A stretch of DNA of 64,000 nucleotides from Dehalogenimonas sp. W (GTDB taxonomy: Bacteria; Chloroflexota; Dehalococcoidia; Dehalococcoidales; Dehalococcoidaceae): contig NZ_CP146612.1 of NCBI RefSeq assembly GCF_037094495.1, positions 310,001 to 374,000 of the forward strand, in the 5' to 3' direction. This document shows positions 55,424 to 63,780 of the stretch, in pieces. The position numbers and the translations under genes are program-made. The stretch's first letter is position 1, and every line of letters begins with the position of its first letter. Below the pieces are notes generated by a model. The model was given only the letters and a program-made list of their open reading frames with translations. It did no database searches and was not told the DNA's origin.

Positions 55424-56536
55424 CTAGGCTTTCAGCCGGGCTTCAAGCCCATTCTTCCGGGCATGTAGATCACACATATTGCCCTGGTTGGGGACCTCCA
55501 CTGAGACCACCGTGCCATGTCCTGGTTGGCTATGGACGCAAAAATAACCGCCGATTAGCTGCGCCCGCTCCCTCATGCCGGCCAGACCGAGTTTACCGAT
55601 GGCGGCCAGGTCGCCGACGCGTTCCGGAATGGAAAAACCGCGGCCGTTATCGGAGATGGCCACCACGGTTTTCTGTTCGCCGTAAGTTACGGTGATTTCC
55701 ACATTGGAGGCCTCAGAATGTTTGCGGATGTTGTTGAGCGCTTCCTGGGCAATGCGGAATAAGAGCAACTGCACTTCACTGGGCAACTGACACTCGGTGC
55801 CGCCGATGACCACTTTAGCTTCAATACCATGCTTTTTAATCAGGTTATCCGCCATCCACTCCAGTGCCGGTATCAGTCCCAAATCGTCCAGAATGCGGGG
55901 ACGCAAGTCCTGGGCGATACGCCGGGTGCTTTCCAAGGCTTCCACGGTCTGCACCCGCAGGTCTTCCATTTTTTCCTTCATCACATCGGTCAGCTTCAGG
56001 CGGCTGCTGCTCACAATAGCGTCAATGCGCTGAATAAGTAGTAACAAAGAGGGGGAAACTTCATCGTGCAGCTCCCGGGCTACCCGCTTGCGCTCGTCTT
56101 CCTGGGCGCGAATGACCTCCTGAACATAGAAGCGCATGTTGTCCTGGGTCTGTCGCTCAGTAGTAACATCGCGGGCGATGTGCTGAAAGCCTTTGACCTC
56201 GCCGCAGATGTTGAGCAGACTGGTGGCCACCCGCCAGATGGCGGCGGAACCGTCCCGCCGAATAATCCGCTGTTCATACGGCTGCTGGCAGTCCTCTCCG
56301 GCCAATAACCGCTGCTTGATACCAGCGACAGTGTCACCGTCATCGGGTTGAAAACGAAGCACCCCGTCATCAATAAGCTGACCAACAGAGAATCCGGTCA
56401 GCCGTTCCGCGGCGCGGTTGGCATAGATGACTTCCCCATCCAGATCTTCCACCCAGACGGCGTCAGAGGCATTTTCAAAAAGGTAGCGGTAATCCTGATC
56501 CGGCAGGTTAGATTTTTTCTTTTTCATAGGCTTCAA
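55424..56536 (-). CDS. PAS sensor histidine kinase, NarL-pair type
   Basis: The 370 residues have one PAS domain (about 15-130), then a HisKA_3 domain with the phospho-His in KRVARELHDEVSPSLLLLI, and a HATPase domain with NNIRKHSEASNVEITV, SDNGRGFS and LGLAGMRERA. It lacks membrane segments. Its start lies inside the end of the response regulator gene (29-base overlap; a second ATG nine bases later is possible). The two surely form a pair. Confidence 0.95.
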   Translation of the reverse strand: MKPMKKKKSNLPDQDYRYLFENASDAVWVEDLDGEVIYANRAAERLTGFSVGQLIDDGVLRFQPDDGDTVAGIKQRLLAGEDCQQPYEQRIIRRDGSAAIWRVATSLLNICGEVKGFQHIARDVTTERQTQDNMRFYVQEVIRAQEDERKRVARELHDEVSPSLLLLIQRIDAIVSSSRLKLTDVMKEKMEDLRVQTVEALESTRRIAQDLRPRILDDLGLIPALEWMADNLIKKHGIEAKVVIGGTECQLPSEVQLLLFRIAQEALNNIRKHSEASNVEITVTYGEQKTVVAISDNGRGFSIPERVGDLAAIGKLGLAGMRERAQLIGGYFCVHSQPGHGTVVSVEVPNQGNMCDLHARKNGLEARLKA

Positions 56537-57206
56537 TGCCCTGCGGCACGTCTTCCAGGGTTACATAGCCTTCACGGAAACCCTTGACGATAGCCTCAGT
56601 ACGGCAGGAGCAACGCATTTTATTGAAGATATTGGACAGATGCGCCTTAACGGTGCGCATGGAAAGCCCCAGTTTCTCGGCAATGTCCCGGTTGCTCATA
56701 CCCCGGGCTGCCAAACGCAGGATTTCAATCTCACGGGGCGATAGCTGACCCCGGCCTTTTTCATCCGGTACTTCCTTGGACAGGTTGACTACCCGCTCCA
56801 ACAATTTCCGGGTGGCCATGGAATCCAGAACGGATTCACCCGATCGGACAGCCCGGATGGCACCGACGATTTCATCAGCCCGGGCACTTTTCAGCAGATA
56901 ACCGGAAGCGCCGGCCTCCAGCAACCCCAGAATATAACGAATATCAGAATAAGCCGTCAGAATCAGAATACAGGTGGACGGATTAACCTTCTTGATCAGT
57001 TTGGTGGCTTCTACACCGGTCAGCTTGGGCATGACGATGTCCATCAGCACTACATCCGGTTTAAGCTCATCCACCAAGCTGACCGCTTCCTCGCCGTCGG
57101 AAGCCTCTCCCACCACATCCATATCTTTTTCCTGCTCCAGCAGGCGACGCATGCCCTCGCGAAGAACCGCGTGGTCATCGGCGATAAGTATTTTTATTTT
57201 TGCCAT
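56508..57206 (-). CDS. LuxR/NarL-type response regulator
   Basis: The 232 residues have a receiver with IADDH near the start, VVLMDIVMPKLTGVEATKLI and LKSARADEIVGAI. The C-terminal LuxR-type helix-turn-helix reads LSPREIEILRLAARGMSNRD, IAEKLGLSMRTVKAHLSNIF. It is the first gene of the operon with the kinase. GAGG precedes the ATG. Confidence 0.96.
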   Translation of the reverse strand: MAKIKILIADDHAVLREGMRRLLEQEKDMDVVGEASDGEEAVSLVDELKPDVVLMDIVMPKLTGVEATKLIKKVNPSTCILILTAYSDIRYILGLLEAGASGYLLKSARADEIVGAIRAVRSGESVLDSMATRKLLERVVNLSKEVPDEKGRGQLSPREIEILRLAARGMSNRDIAEKLGLSMRTVKAHLSNIFNKMRCSCRTEAIVKGFREGYVTLEDVPQGIEAYEKEKI

Positions 57207-57247
57207 TTAATTCCTCACTCCGGAGTCTTAGTACAAGCTCCGGTTGA

Positions 57248-57276
57248 ATTGTAGTATATATCAGGCTTTAAATCAA
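57248..57276 (-). promoter_or_regulatory. promoter of the NarL-type two-component operon
   Basis: Minus-strand TTGATT (57276-57271) and TACAAT (57253-57248) are 17 bases apart. The start would be near 57241, about 35 bases before the ATG. Confidence 0.6.
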
Positions 57277-57452
57277 TTAGTTATTAGCCCTAAGGATATA
57301 GAACTTTAGGTGTGGTTACACGATTTTTGATAACCTGAGTCTTTCTGTAAGAACCCTTGAAGGGGCTATATATATCCGGAGGCCCAGACCCTTAAACACA
57401 AATATAAGAGGACCAGATTACAGGTTCCGGCATCACAGACTGACAAATCCGG

Positions 57453-57644
57453 TTAATCATCCAGCTTGACGGTGCCACTGCCGCTGCAGGCGTGGCAGGT
57501 GTCCTTGCCGGTGCCGCCGCATTCCGGACAGGGAATTTCGCTGCCGTAACTGCCCGGCTGAACCATCCTGCCCGTACCGTGGCACAGATTGCACGAGATT
57601 TGCCCGCTGCCGCCGCACCTGCCGCAAGTTTCATGATGTGACAT
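57453..57644 (-). CDS. small stand-alone DnaJ-type zinc-finger protein
   Basis: This 63-residue protein is almost only a DnaJ-like Cys-rich domain: CGRCGGSG, CNLCHGTG, CPECGGTG and CHACSGSG, four CxxCxGxG repeats that would bind two zinc ions. There is no J domain. GGAGGGG six bases before the ATG at 57644 decides the start. It follows ruvA. Proteins of this kind may act in folding or redox control; the role here is unknown. Confidence 0.8.
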   Translation of the reverse strand: MSHHETCGRCGGSGQISCNLCHGTGRMVQPGSYGSEIPCPECGGTGKDTCHACSGSGTVKLDD

Positions 57645-57676
57645 GTCAATCCCCTCCACCAGCTTTTATATATGAG

Positions 57677-58264
57677 TTATTTCCCGCTGTCGCTCAAGCC
57701 CGACAAGGCCAGCTTTATCTTATCTTCCAGTGATAATTCCGCGTTCTTCGGCAGGTTGACGACCGCCCGGGCGGCCTCAGCACCGCTGTAACCCAGGGCG
57801 GTCAGAGCCGCCAGAACGTCATTGTCTATGGTGCCGTTACCGCCGGCCGGCGCTGCCGCCCAACTGCGGGCTACCTTGTCCTTTAATTCCAACACAATTC
57901 GGGAAGCGGTTTTCTTGCCTACTCCCGGCACGGTACACAGCATATCGGCGTTACCGGTGGCGATGATGGTGGCCAGTTCATCAGCCTTGAAAGCCGACAG
58001 CAAAGCCAGGGCCAGCCGGGCACCGATGCCGGACACATCCAGCATGGTTTCAAATATGCCCAGTTCCTCAAAGGCGGTGAAGCCGAACAGGGTCAGCGCG
58101 TCCTCCCGCACCTGCAGGTGAGTGAAAAGGCTGACCTCGGCGGCATTTTGGATTTGCGACAAAGTAGCCGTGGACATGAAAACCTTATAGCCGATGCCGT
58201 TGACCTGGATGACCGCCCAGTCAACGCCCAGCAGTTCCACTTTGCCCTTGAGAGTTGTGATCAT
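57677..58264 (-). CDS. ruvA: Holliday junction branch migration protein RuvA
   Basis: RuvA binds Holliday junctions and loads RuvB. The 195 residues have the OB fold (MITTLKGKVELLGVDWAVIQ), two helix-hairpin-helix motifs (LDVSGIGARLALALLSAF and LCTVPGVGKKTASRIVLEL) and the C-terminal domain that meets RuvB (ALTALGYSGAEAARAV). AAGGA precedes the ATG. ruvB and ruvC are not in the window. Confidence 0.97.
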   Translation of the reverse strand: MITTLKGKVELLGVDWAVIQVNGIGYKVFMSTATLSQIQNAAEVSLFTHLQVREDALTLFGFTAFEELGIFETMLDVSGIGARLALALLSAFKADELATIIATGNADMLCTVPGVGKKTASRIVLELKDKVARSWAAAPAGGNGTIDNDVLAALTALGYSGAEAARAVVNLPKNAELSLEDKIKLALSGLSDSGK

Positions 58265-58412
58265 GCGTTGTCCTTACTGATTATAAGTATCCGCCCTAAT
58301 TTACGCCAGGGTCATCAAAAAGGCAAGAATAGACCGTTTATCTCTGGAATTCAAGCTATTGGCTGCCGCAGACAACTTGAACGCGCTCCCCTTACACGTT
58401 AAGATTACAGGA

Positions 58413-58418
58413 TATACT
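58413..58418 (+). promoter_or_regulatory. -10 box of leuS
   Basis: TATACT lies 22 bases before the leuS ATG. The short leader would hold GGAG and a six-codon frame starting at 58424 that ends in the leuS start (ATGA overlap). Confidence 0.45.
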
Positions 58419-58440
58419 CACCGATGGAGCGACACCCCGC

Positions 58441-60885
58441 ATGACCGAAAAATATGAGCCTCAGGAAATAGAACAGAAATGGCAGGCCAAATGGGCGGCC
58501 GACGGCCTTTACAAGGTCAACGAAGACTCTCCCAAACCCAAATGGTACGCCCTGACCATGTTTCCCTACACCTCCGGCGACCTGCACATCGGGCACTGGT
58601 ACGCCATGGCTCCATCGGACACCTATGCCCGTTACAAGCGGATGATGGGCTACAACGTGATGCACCCCATCGGCTTTGACGCCTTCGGCCTACCGGCGGA
58701 AAACGCCGCCATCAAGCGGGGGATTCACCCCAACGAATGGACCTTGAAAAACGTGGTCAATATGCGCCAGCAGCTCAAGTCCATGGGCTCAATTTATGAT
58801 TGGGAACGCGAGGTCATCACCTGCCTGCCGGAATATTATAAATGGACGGAATGGTTCTTCCTCAAGCTGTATGAAGCCGGTCTGGCTTACCGCTCCAAGG
58901 CGCCGGTCAACTGGTGCCCTTCCTGCCAGACGGTGCTGGCCAACGAACAGGTGGTCGGCAACGGCGAATGCGACCGCTGTGAAGGCCCGGTGGTCAAGCG
59001 CGATCTGGAGCAATGGTTCTTCCGCATCACCAACTACGCCGATGAACTGATGGACCACGAGGGTCTGGACTGGCCGGAGCGCATCAAGACCATGCAGCGC
59101 AACTGGGTGGGCCGTTCCACCGGCGCGGAAATAGAGTTTGGGCTGGATGTCCCCGGCGTAGCCGAAAAACGCCTCAAGGTTTTCACCACCCGACCGGACA
59201 CCGTCTACGGCGTCACCTTCATGGTGCTGGCTCCGGAGCATCCGCTGGTGGCCAGACTGACCACGATGGAACAGAAGGATGCGGTGGAGGCTTACGCCGC
59301 CAAGACCCGCCGGTTGACCGAAATTGACCGGCTGTCCACCGAAAAGGAAAAGGACGGCGTCTTTACCGGCGCCTATGTAGAAAACCTCCTCAACGGCGAA
59401 AAAGTGCCGGTGTGGATCGCCGATTACGTCATCGCCAGCTACGGCTCCGGGGCGGTTATGGCCGTCCCCGCGCACGACGAGCGTGATTTCGCCTTCGCTC
59501 AAAAATATAAATTGCCTGTCCGGGTGGTCGTCAGCCCGGAAGATTATGACGGCGGCCCTATTGAGTCCGCCTATACCGGTGAAGGGCTGATGCGAAATTC
59601 CGCCCAGTTCAACGGCCAGCCGAATACCGCGGCCTTTGACGGCATCTGTGACTGGATGGAAGCCCAGGGTTTCGGGCGGCGCACCGTCAATTACAAGCTC
59701 CGGGACTGGCTGATTTCCCGGCAGCGCTACTGGGGTGCCCCGATCCCGATGATATATTGCGATAACTGCGGTATCGTGCCGGTACCGGAAAAGGACCTGC
59801 CGGTGCTGCTGCCGGAAAATGCCGAATTCAAGCCGACCGGCGAATCTCCCCTTAAATACGCCGAGGATTTTGTGAACACCACCTGCCCCAAATGCGGCGG
59901 GCCGGGCAAACGGGAAACCGACACCATGGATACCTTCATGTGTTCCTCCTGGTACTACCTGAGATACTGCTCGCCGCATGATACCGAGTTTGCCTTCAAC
60001 CCGGCTAAAACCCGATACTGGATGCCGGTGGATATCTACACCGGCGGGGCGGAACACGCGGTCATGCATCTCTTTTACTCCCGCTTCTTTACCAAGGCTT
60101 TGCGGGACATGGGGCTGCTGGAGTTCGGCGAACCATTCACCCGGCTGTTTAACCAGGGCATTATTACCTCCCAGCACGCCAAGATGAGTAAATCCCGCGG
60201 CAACGTGGTGAACCCGGACAAATACGTGGCCGATATCGGCGCCGACGCAGTGCGGGCTTACCTGATGTTTGTCGGGCCGTGGGAACTCGGCGGCGACTGG
60301 AATGATTCCGGTATCGGCGGTATCTCCCGCTGGTTTAACCGCGTGTGGAAGCTGGTGACTGAGACTTATCAGCCGGGCGCACCGGACGCTGAAGCCGAGG
60401 CCGAGCTTATCCGTAAAACCCATCAGACCATCCGCAAGGTCAATACTGATATTGACAAGCTCCAGTTCAATACCATGCTGGCGGCGCTGATGGAGTACAC
60501 TAACTACCTGGCGCCGGCCAAAGAGGCGGCTAAAGTCTCCGCCGAAGCCTGGCGTCAGGCCGTTGACGGCCTGGTGCTGATGCTGGCGCCGACCGCGCCG
60601 CACCTAGCCGAAGAGCTGTGGCAGCAAATGGGGCAGGAGTATTCGGTACATAATCAGTCTTTCCCCTCCTGGGACGAGGCCCTGACCGCTGAGCCAGAAA
60701 TTACCCTGATAGTTCAGGTCAACGGCAAACTGCGGGCTCGTATCCCCGCCCCGGCCGATATCAACGAATGCCGGGCCACCGACCTGGCGATGAACCATGA
60801 GCGGGTCCAGGAATACACCGCCGGCAAAGAGGTTAAGACGGTCATTTATGTCCCCGGTAAGCTGCTGAATATCGTGGTAAAATAA
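58441..60885 (+). CDS. leuS: leucyl-tRNA synthetase
   Basis: LeuS charges tRNA-Leu. The 814 residues have HIGH at 49-52 (GDLHIGHWYAM), the CP1 editing domain in the middle (FTTRPDTVYGVTFMVLAPEH, HDERDFAFA), two Cys4-type zinc elements (CPSC with CDRC; CDNC with CPKC), and KMSKS at 581-585. Length is normal. It is monocistronic or shared with proC downstream. Confidence 0.98.
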   Translation: MTEKYEPQEIEQKWQAKWAADGLYKVNEDSPKPKWYALTMFPYTSGDLHIGHWYAMAPSDTYARYKRMMGYNVMHPIGFDAFGLPAENAAIKRGIHPNEWTLKNVVNMRQQLKSMGSIYDWEREVITCLPEYYKWTEWFFLKLYEAGLAYRSKAPVNWCPSCQTVLANEQVVGNGECDRCEGPVVKRDLEQWFFRITNYADELMDHEGLDWPERIKTMQRNWVGRSTGAEIEFGLDVPGVAEKRLKVFTTRPDTVYGVTFMVLAPEHPLVARLTTMEQKDAVEAYAAKTRRLTEIDRLSTEKEKDGVFTGAYVENLLNGEKVPVWIADYVIASYGSGAVMAVPAHDERDFAFAQKYKLPVRVVVSPEDYDGGPIESAYTGEGLMRNSAQFNGQPNTAAFDGICDWMEAQGFGRRTVNYKLRDWLISRQRYWGAPIPMIYCDNCGIVPVPEKDLPVLLPENAEFKPTGESPLKYAEDFVNTTCPKCGGPGKRETDTMDTFMCSSWYYLRYCSPHDTEFAFNPAKTRYWMPVDIYTGGAEHAVMHLFYSRFFTKALRDMGLLEFGEPFTRLFNQGIITSQHAKMSKSRGNVVNPDKYVADIGADAVRAYLMFVGPWELGGDWNDSGIGGISRWFNRVWKLVTETYQPGAPDAEAEAELIRKTHQTIRKVNTDIDKLQFNTMLAALMEYTNYLAPAKEAAKVSAEAWRQAVDGLVLMLAPTAPHLAEELWQQMGQEYSVHNQSFPSWDEALTAEPEITLIVQVNGKLRARIPAPADINECRATDLAMNHERVQEYTAGKEVKTVIYVPGKLLNIVVK

Positions 60886-60936
60886 ATACAGGTCAGTCTC
60901 CCCGCGCGGAGCATCTTAAGGTGAGAGGGACTAACA

Positions 60937-61737
60937 ATGAAAATCGCTTTTATCGGCGGCGGCAACATGGGCCGCGCCATGATCAATGCTATTATCCACC
61001 AGGAACTGGCGGTACCTGAAGACATTACCGTCGCCGATGTCCGGGCTGACAGCCGCGAGGCACTGGCAGTGGAACTGGGTGTCACCACCACCGATTCCAA
61101 CATCGCCGCCGCGCTAAGTTCCGAGGTTATTGTGCTGGCAGTCAAACCGCAGAACCTGGACGAGGTCATGGCTGACCTTAACGGTCAGTTATGCGCCGAT
61201 CACCTGGTCATCTCCATCATCGCCGGCAAGAAACTGGCGGCCATAACCAACGGCCTGAATCACGCCGCGGCTATCCGGGTCATGCCCAACACCCCCGCCC
61301 AGATCGGCCTGGGCATGAGTGTCTGGACCGCCACCGAAGCTGTGGACGCAGCGCAGAAAGAGACCGCCCGGCGCATCCTAACCGCCATGGGTGAAGAATA
61401 TTTCACCCCCGCCGAAGCCGACCTGGACCTGGCTACCGCCATCAGCGGCAGCGGGCCGGCCTATTTTTTCCTGTTCATGGAAGCCATGGTAACGGCTGCC
61501 GAGAAGATGGGGCTGACGCCGGAAGCGGCGCGGCAACTGGTAATCCAGACCGCAGTCGGCGCGGCAGAGTACGCCCACCAGTCAGAGCACGATTTACCGG
61601 AACTGCGGCGGATGGTAACTTCCCCCGGCGGCACCACCGCCGAGGCGTTGCAGGTATTTGAAGAGTATAAACTGCGGGAAATCGTGGAAAAGGCGGCCGG
61701 CGCCGCCCTCAGAAGAGCCCAGGAACTGGGCGGCTGA
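60937..61737 (+). CDS. proC: pyrroline-5-carboxylate reductase
   Basis: ProC makes proline from pyrroline-5-carboxylate with NAD(P)H. The 266 residues start KIAFIGGGNMGRAMI (Rossmann loop) and include VLAVKPQNLDEVM, RVMPNTPAQIGLGM and SGSGPAYFFLFMEAM with TSPGGTTAEAL. AGGTGAGAGGG precedes the ATG. It follows leuS by 51 bases. Confidence 0.97.
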   Translation: MKIAFIGGGNMGRAMINAIIHQELAVPEDITVADVRADSREALAVELGVTTTDSNIAAALSSEVIVLAVKPQNLDEVMADLNGQLCADHLVISIIAGKKLAAITNGLNHAAAIRVMPNTPAQIGLGMSVWTATEAVDAAQKETARRILTAMGEEYFTPAEADLDLATAISGSGPAYFFLFMEAMVTAAEKMGLTPEAARQLVIQTAVGAAEYAHQSEHDLPELRRMVTSPGGTTAEALQVFEEYKLREIVEKAAGAALRRAQELGG

Positions 61738-61742
61738 GAACT

Positions 61743-62378
61743 TTACGCCGGTAGTTCGTTGTTACCGGCTGAAACAGCCTTGACCGCCTCGACCACCCGG
61801 TAAGCCAGCACGGATACAGAATACCGGCACTCCGGCATCTCTTGAAGACCGTAGCAGCCTTTTGAGTCCGTCGTCTGGGGCCAGACGCGGCAGGTAAAGG
61901 GACGAATCTTGTAGATAGCACAACGGCCGTTGTCCGGATTCCACCACTGACAAGGATGACCCTGTTTGATGGTCCAGTCCTTACCGTCAAAATTGAACAG
62001 CTTTTCCCGTTTCTGCTTCAATTCCCGGCTGATACGTTCAACATCTTCCAGGATTACCACGATCCGGCTGGTTTGCGAACAACACCAGCCGCAACCATCA
62101 CAGTACTCTTGAAGCCGCTTCATCTGCCCGCGTGAAGGCCCGCCGGAAATATCTACCACGGCGATGAAATTCATCAGGTTTTCTTCAGTCATATCCTGAA
62201 AAACACGAGGAAAGTTCTGCCGTAGCAGTTCTCCCGTCCGCTTCAGAAAGACACCGTAGCGCGGCCCGATAGCCTTGCACTTGGTGGCTATAATTTCCTG
62301 CGCCCGGGAGACATCCGGCATTATAATGGCATCAGCCTGATTTACCTCGGAATGCCCGGCTACAACATCATCTTTCAT
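61743..62378 (-). CDS. YkgJ-like putative zinc/iron-chelating protein
   Basis: The 211 residues carry a CxxCxxCC cluster (CDGCGWCC) followed by CQWWN, CAIYKIRPFTCRVWP and two further Cys, the pattern of the YkgJ/CxxCxxCC family thought to bind metal or an Fe-S cluster. An unusual N-terminal part of 90 residues precedes it (IIMPDVSRAQEIIATKCKA). Function is unknown. No ribosome binding site is visible at the ATG. Confidence 0.75.
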   Translation of the reverse strand: MKDDVVAGHSEVNQADAIIMPDVSRAQEIIATKCKAIGPRYGVFLKRTGELLRQNFPRVFQDMTEENLMNFIAVVDISGGPSRGQMKRLQEYCDGCGWCCSQTSRIVVILEDVERISRELKQKREKLFNFDGKDWTIKQGHPCQWWNPDNGRCAIYKIRPFTCRVWPQTTDSKGCYGLQEMPECRYSVSVLAYRVVEAVKAVSAGNNELPA

Positions 62379-62411
62379 TTCAGCGTGCAGTTGTGGTAAC
62401 TAAGTGCGGGT

Positions 62412-62897
62412 TCAGCCGGAGCCGGCGACTTTGGCTTTCACGGCGTCCGCCACGAATCCCGGGACCAGACCCGTCACATCCCCGCCGAGGCGGGCGACCT
62501 CTTTCAAAATGCTGGAAGACAGGAACTGGTAATCCGGGGACGCCAGCAGGCAGACGAGTTCAATATCCGGCGCCAGCCGCCGGTTAATCATGGCCATATC
62601 AAATTCCAGCTCAAAGTCATTGTTGACCCGCAGCCCGCGCACCACCGTGGTCACGTTCTGCTGCCGGGCAAACTCCACCATCAGGCCAGAAAAGGGCTTG
62701 ACCACCACGTTGGGCAGATCAGCAATCGCCCTGGCCGCCAGAGTGACCCGTTCGGCGGTATTAAACATCAGCTTCTTGTCCGGAGTGTCATAGACGCCGA
62801 CGATGACCTGGTCAAACAACCGCGCCGAGCGACTGATTATGTCAATATGTCCGGCGGTAATCGGGTCAAAGGAGCCGGGGTATAAGGCGATTTTCAT
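62412..62897 (-). CDS. coaD: phosphopantetheine adenylyltransferase
   Basis: CoaD performs the fourth step of coenzyme A synthesis. The 161 residues have the nucleotidyl-transferase start YPGSFDPITAGHIDI, RGLRVNNDFELEFDMAMIN and the SSSILKEVARLGGDV segment. It overlaps the rsmD stop (ATGA), the common rsmD-coaD arrangement. Confidence 0.98.
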   Translation of the reverse strand: MKIALYPGSFDPITAGHIDIISRSARLFDQVIVGVYDTPDKKLMFNTAERVTLAARAIADLPNVVVKPFSGLMVEFARQQNVTTVVRGLRVNNDFELEFDMAMINRRLAPDIELVCLLASPDYQFLSSSILKEVARLGGDVTGLVPGFVADAVKAKVAGSG

Positions 62898-63457
62898 TGT
62901 ATTGTCTCCTTGTGGAAGATGGCGATGACGGAATCACCGTGCCGCCGTTCCTTGTACATTTTTAAATTGCCGTAGACTTCGTCCAGAGTCACCCGCGGCG
63001 AGTGTGTGATGACCAGCCAGGTATGTTCGTCAATGAGCGTGGTGCCGGCCATCTTGTCCAGCAGCTCACCGATATCTTCTCGCCGGTACGGAGGATCCAT
63101 CAGGATGACATCATAGGTTTTACCGAGGAAATTAACCGCCCGCTCCACGGGAGCGCAATGCACATGAGCCCGGTCAGCGACATCACACCGGGTAAGATTA
63201 GCTTTAATTATATCACAGCAGTCTCGACCCTGCTCCACAAAATCAACGTGCCCGGCCCCCCGCGAGAGCGCTTCAATGCCCAATGAGCCGGAGCCGGAAA
63301 ATAGGTCCAGCACCTCATCCCAGTCATCGGTGACGTTGGCCAGCATGGAGAAGATGGCCCCGCGCACCAGTTCGGTAGCCGGACGGGTGGCCTTGCGGTC
63401 CGGCACTTTGATGGGGCGGCCCTTGCACTCCCCGGCGATGATTCTCATATATCCCAT
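62894..63457 (-). CDS. rsmD: 16S rRNA (guanine(966)-N(2))-methyltransferase RsmD
   Basis: RsmD methylates G966 of 16S rRNA. The product has MRIIAGECKGRPIKVPDRKA, the SAM loop LDLFSGSGSLGIEALSRGA, and the catalytic DPPY in VILMDPPYRRED. Length with the first ATG is 187; the second ATG at 63448, where the family usually starts, would give 184. No strong ribosome binding site helps to decide. Confidence 0.95.
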   Translation of the reverse strand: MGYMRIIAGECKGRPIKVPDRKATRPATELVRGAIFSMLANVTDDWDEVLDLFSGSGSLGIEALSRGAGHVDFVEQGRDCCDIIKANLTRCDVADRAHVHCAPVERAVNFLGKTYDVILMDPPYRREDIGELLDKMAGTTLIDEHTWLVITHSPRVTLDEVYGNLKMYKERRHGDSVIAIFHKETIQ

Positions 63458-63508
63458 GGTTAAATTGTGACCGATGGCGGGAACATAATCAAGCGCTCTG
63501 TACCAAGC

Positions 63509-63536
63509 CTTCAGCTATCAGCTTTCAGCTTTCAGC
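63509..63536. repeat. four tandem 7-base repeats
   Basis: The units read CTTCAGC, TATCAGC, TTTCAGC and TTTCAGC in direct order, about 50 bases before the rsmD gene. Confidence 0.7.
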
Positions 63537-63734
63537 GACCAAATACCGCCGGGAATTGTTTTTTGATTTTTTTGCCCGATGTCAATTGAAGGCGACGAAT
63601 CCATTTTTTTAGCTTTAACGTCGGACCAGCATAAACGTGAGCCGTTTTTTTCAATCAATTGAAACAATCGCCGGGATTTCACAAAATTTGCCGCCATGCT
63701 TCATAGCGCACTAGTGTTCTTTTATGGATGTGCT

Positions 63735-63780
63735 ATTATAGCGCTCTTATTAAGTATTGTCAATGGGTATTTGTCCCATT
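63735..63780 (-). promoter_or_regulatory. consensus sigma-70 promoter with overlapping palindrome
   Basis: Minus-strand TTGACA (63763-63758), a 17-base spacer and TATAAT (63740-63735) form a perfect consensus promoter. AATGGG/CCCATT arms (63762-63767 with 63775-63780) overlap the -35 box and may be a repressor site. It points toward rsmD-coaD, about 270 bases away. Confidence 0.75.

Noticed and set aside
57300-57452. Possible gene or terminator between the zinc protein and the response regulator
   Set aside because: Only weak short hairpins are present and no frame has a plausible start signal.
58789-60603. 604-codon open frame on the minus strand opposite leuS
   Set aside because: It is antisense to a full, motif-complete leuS, has no ribosome binding site and its protein has shadow-like composition.
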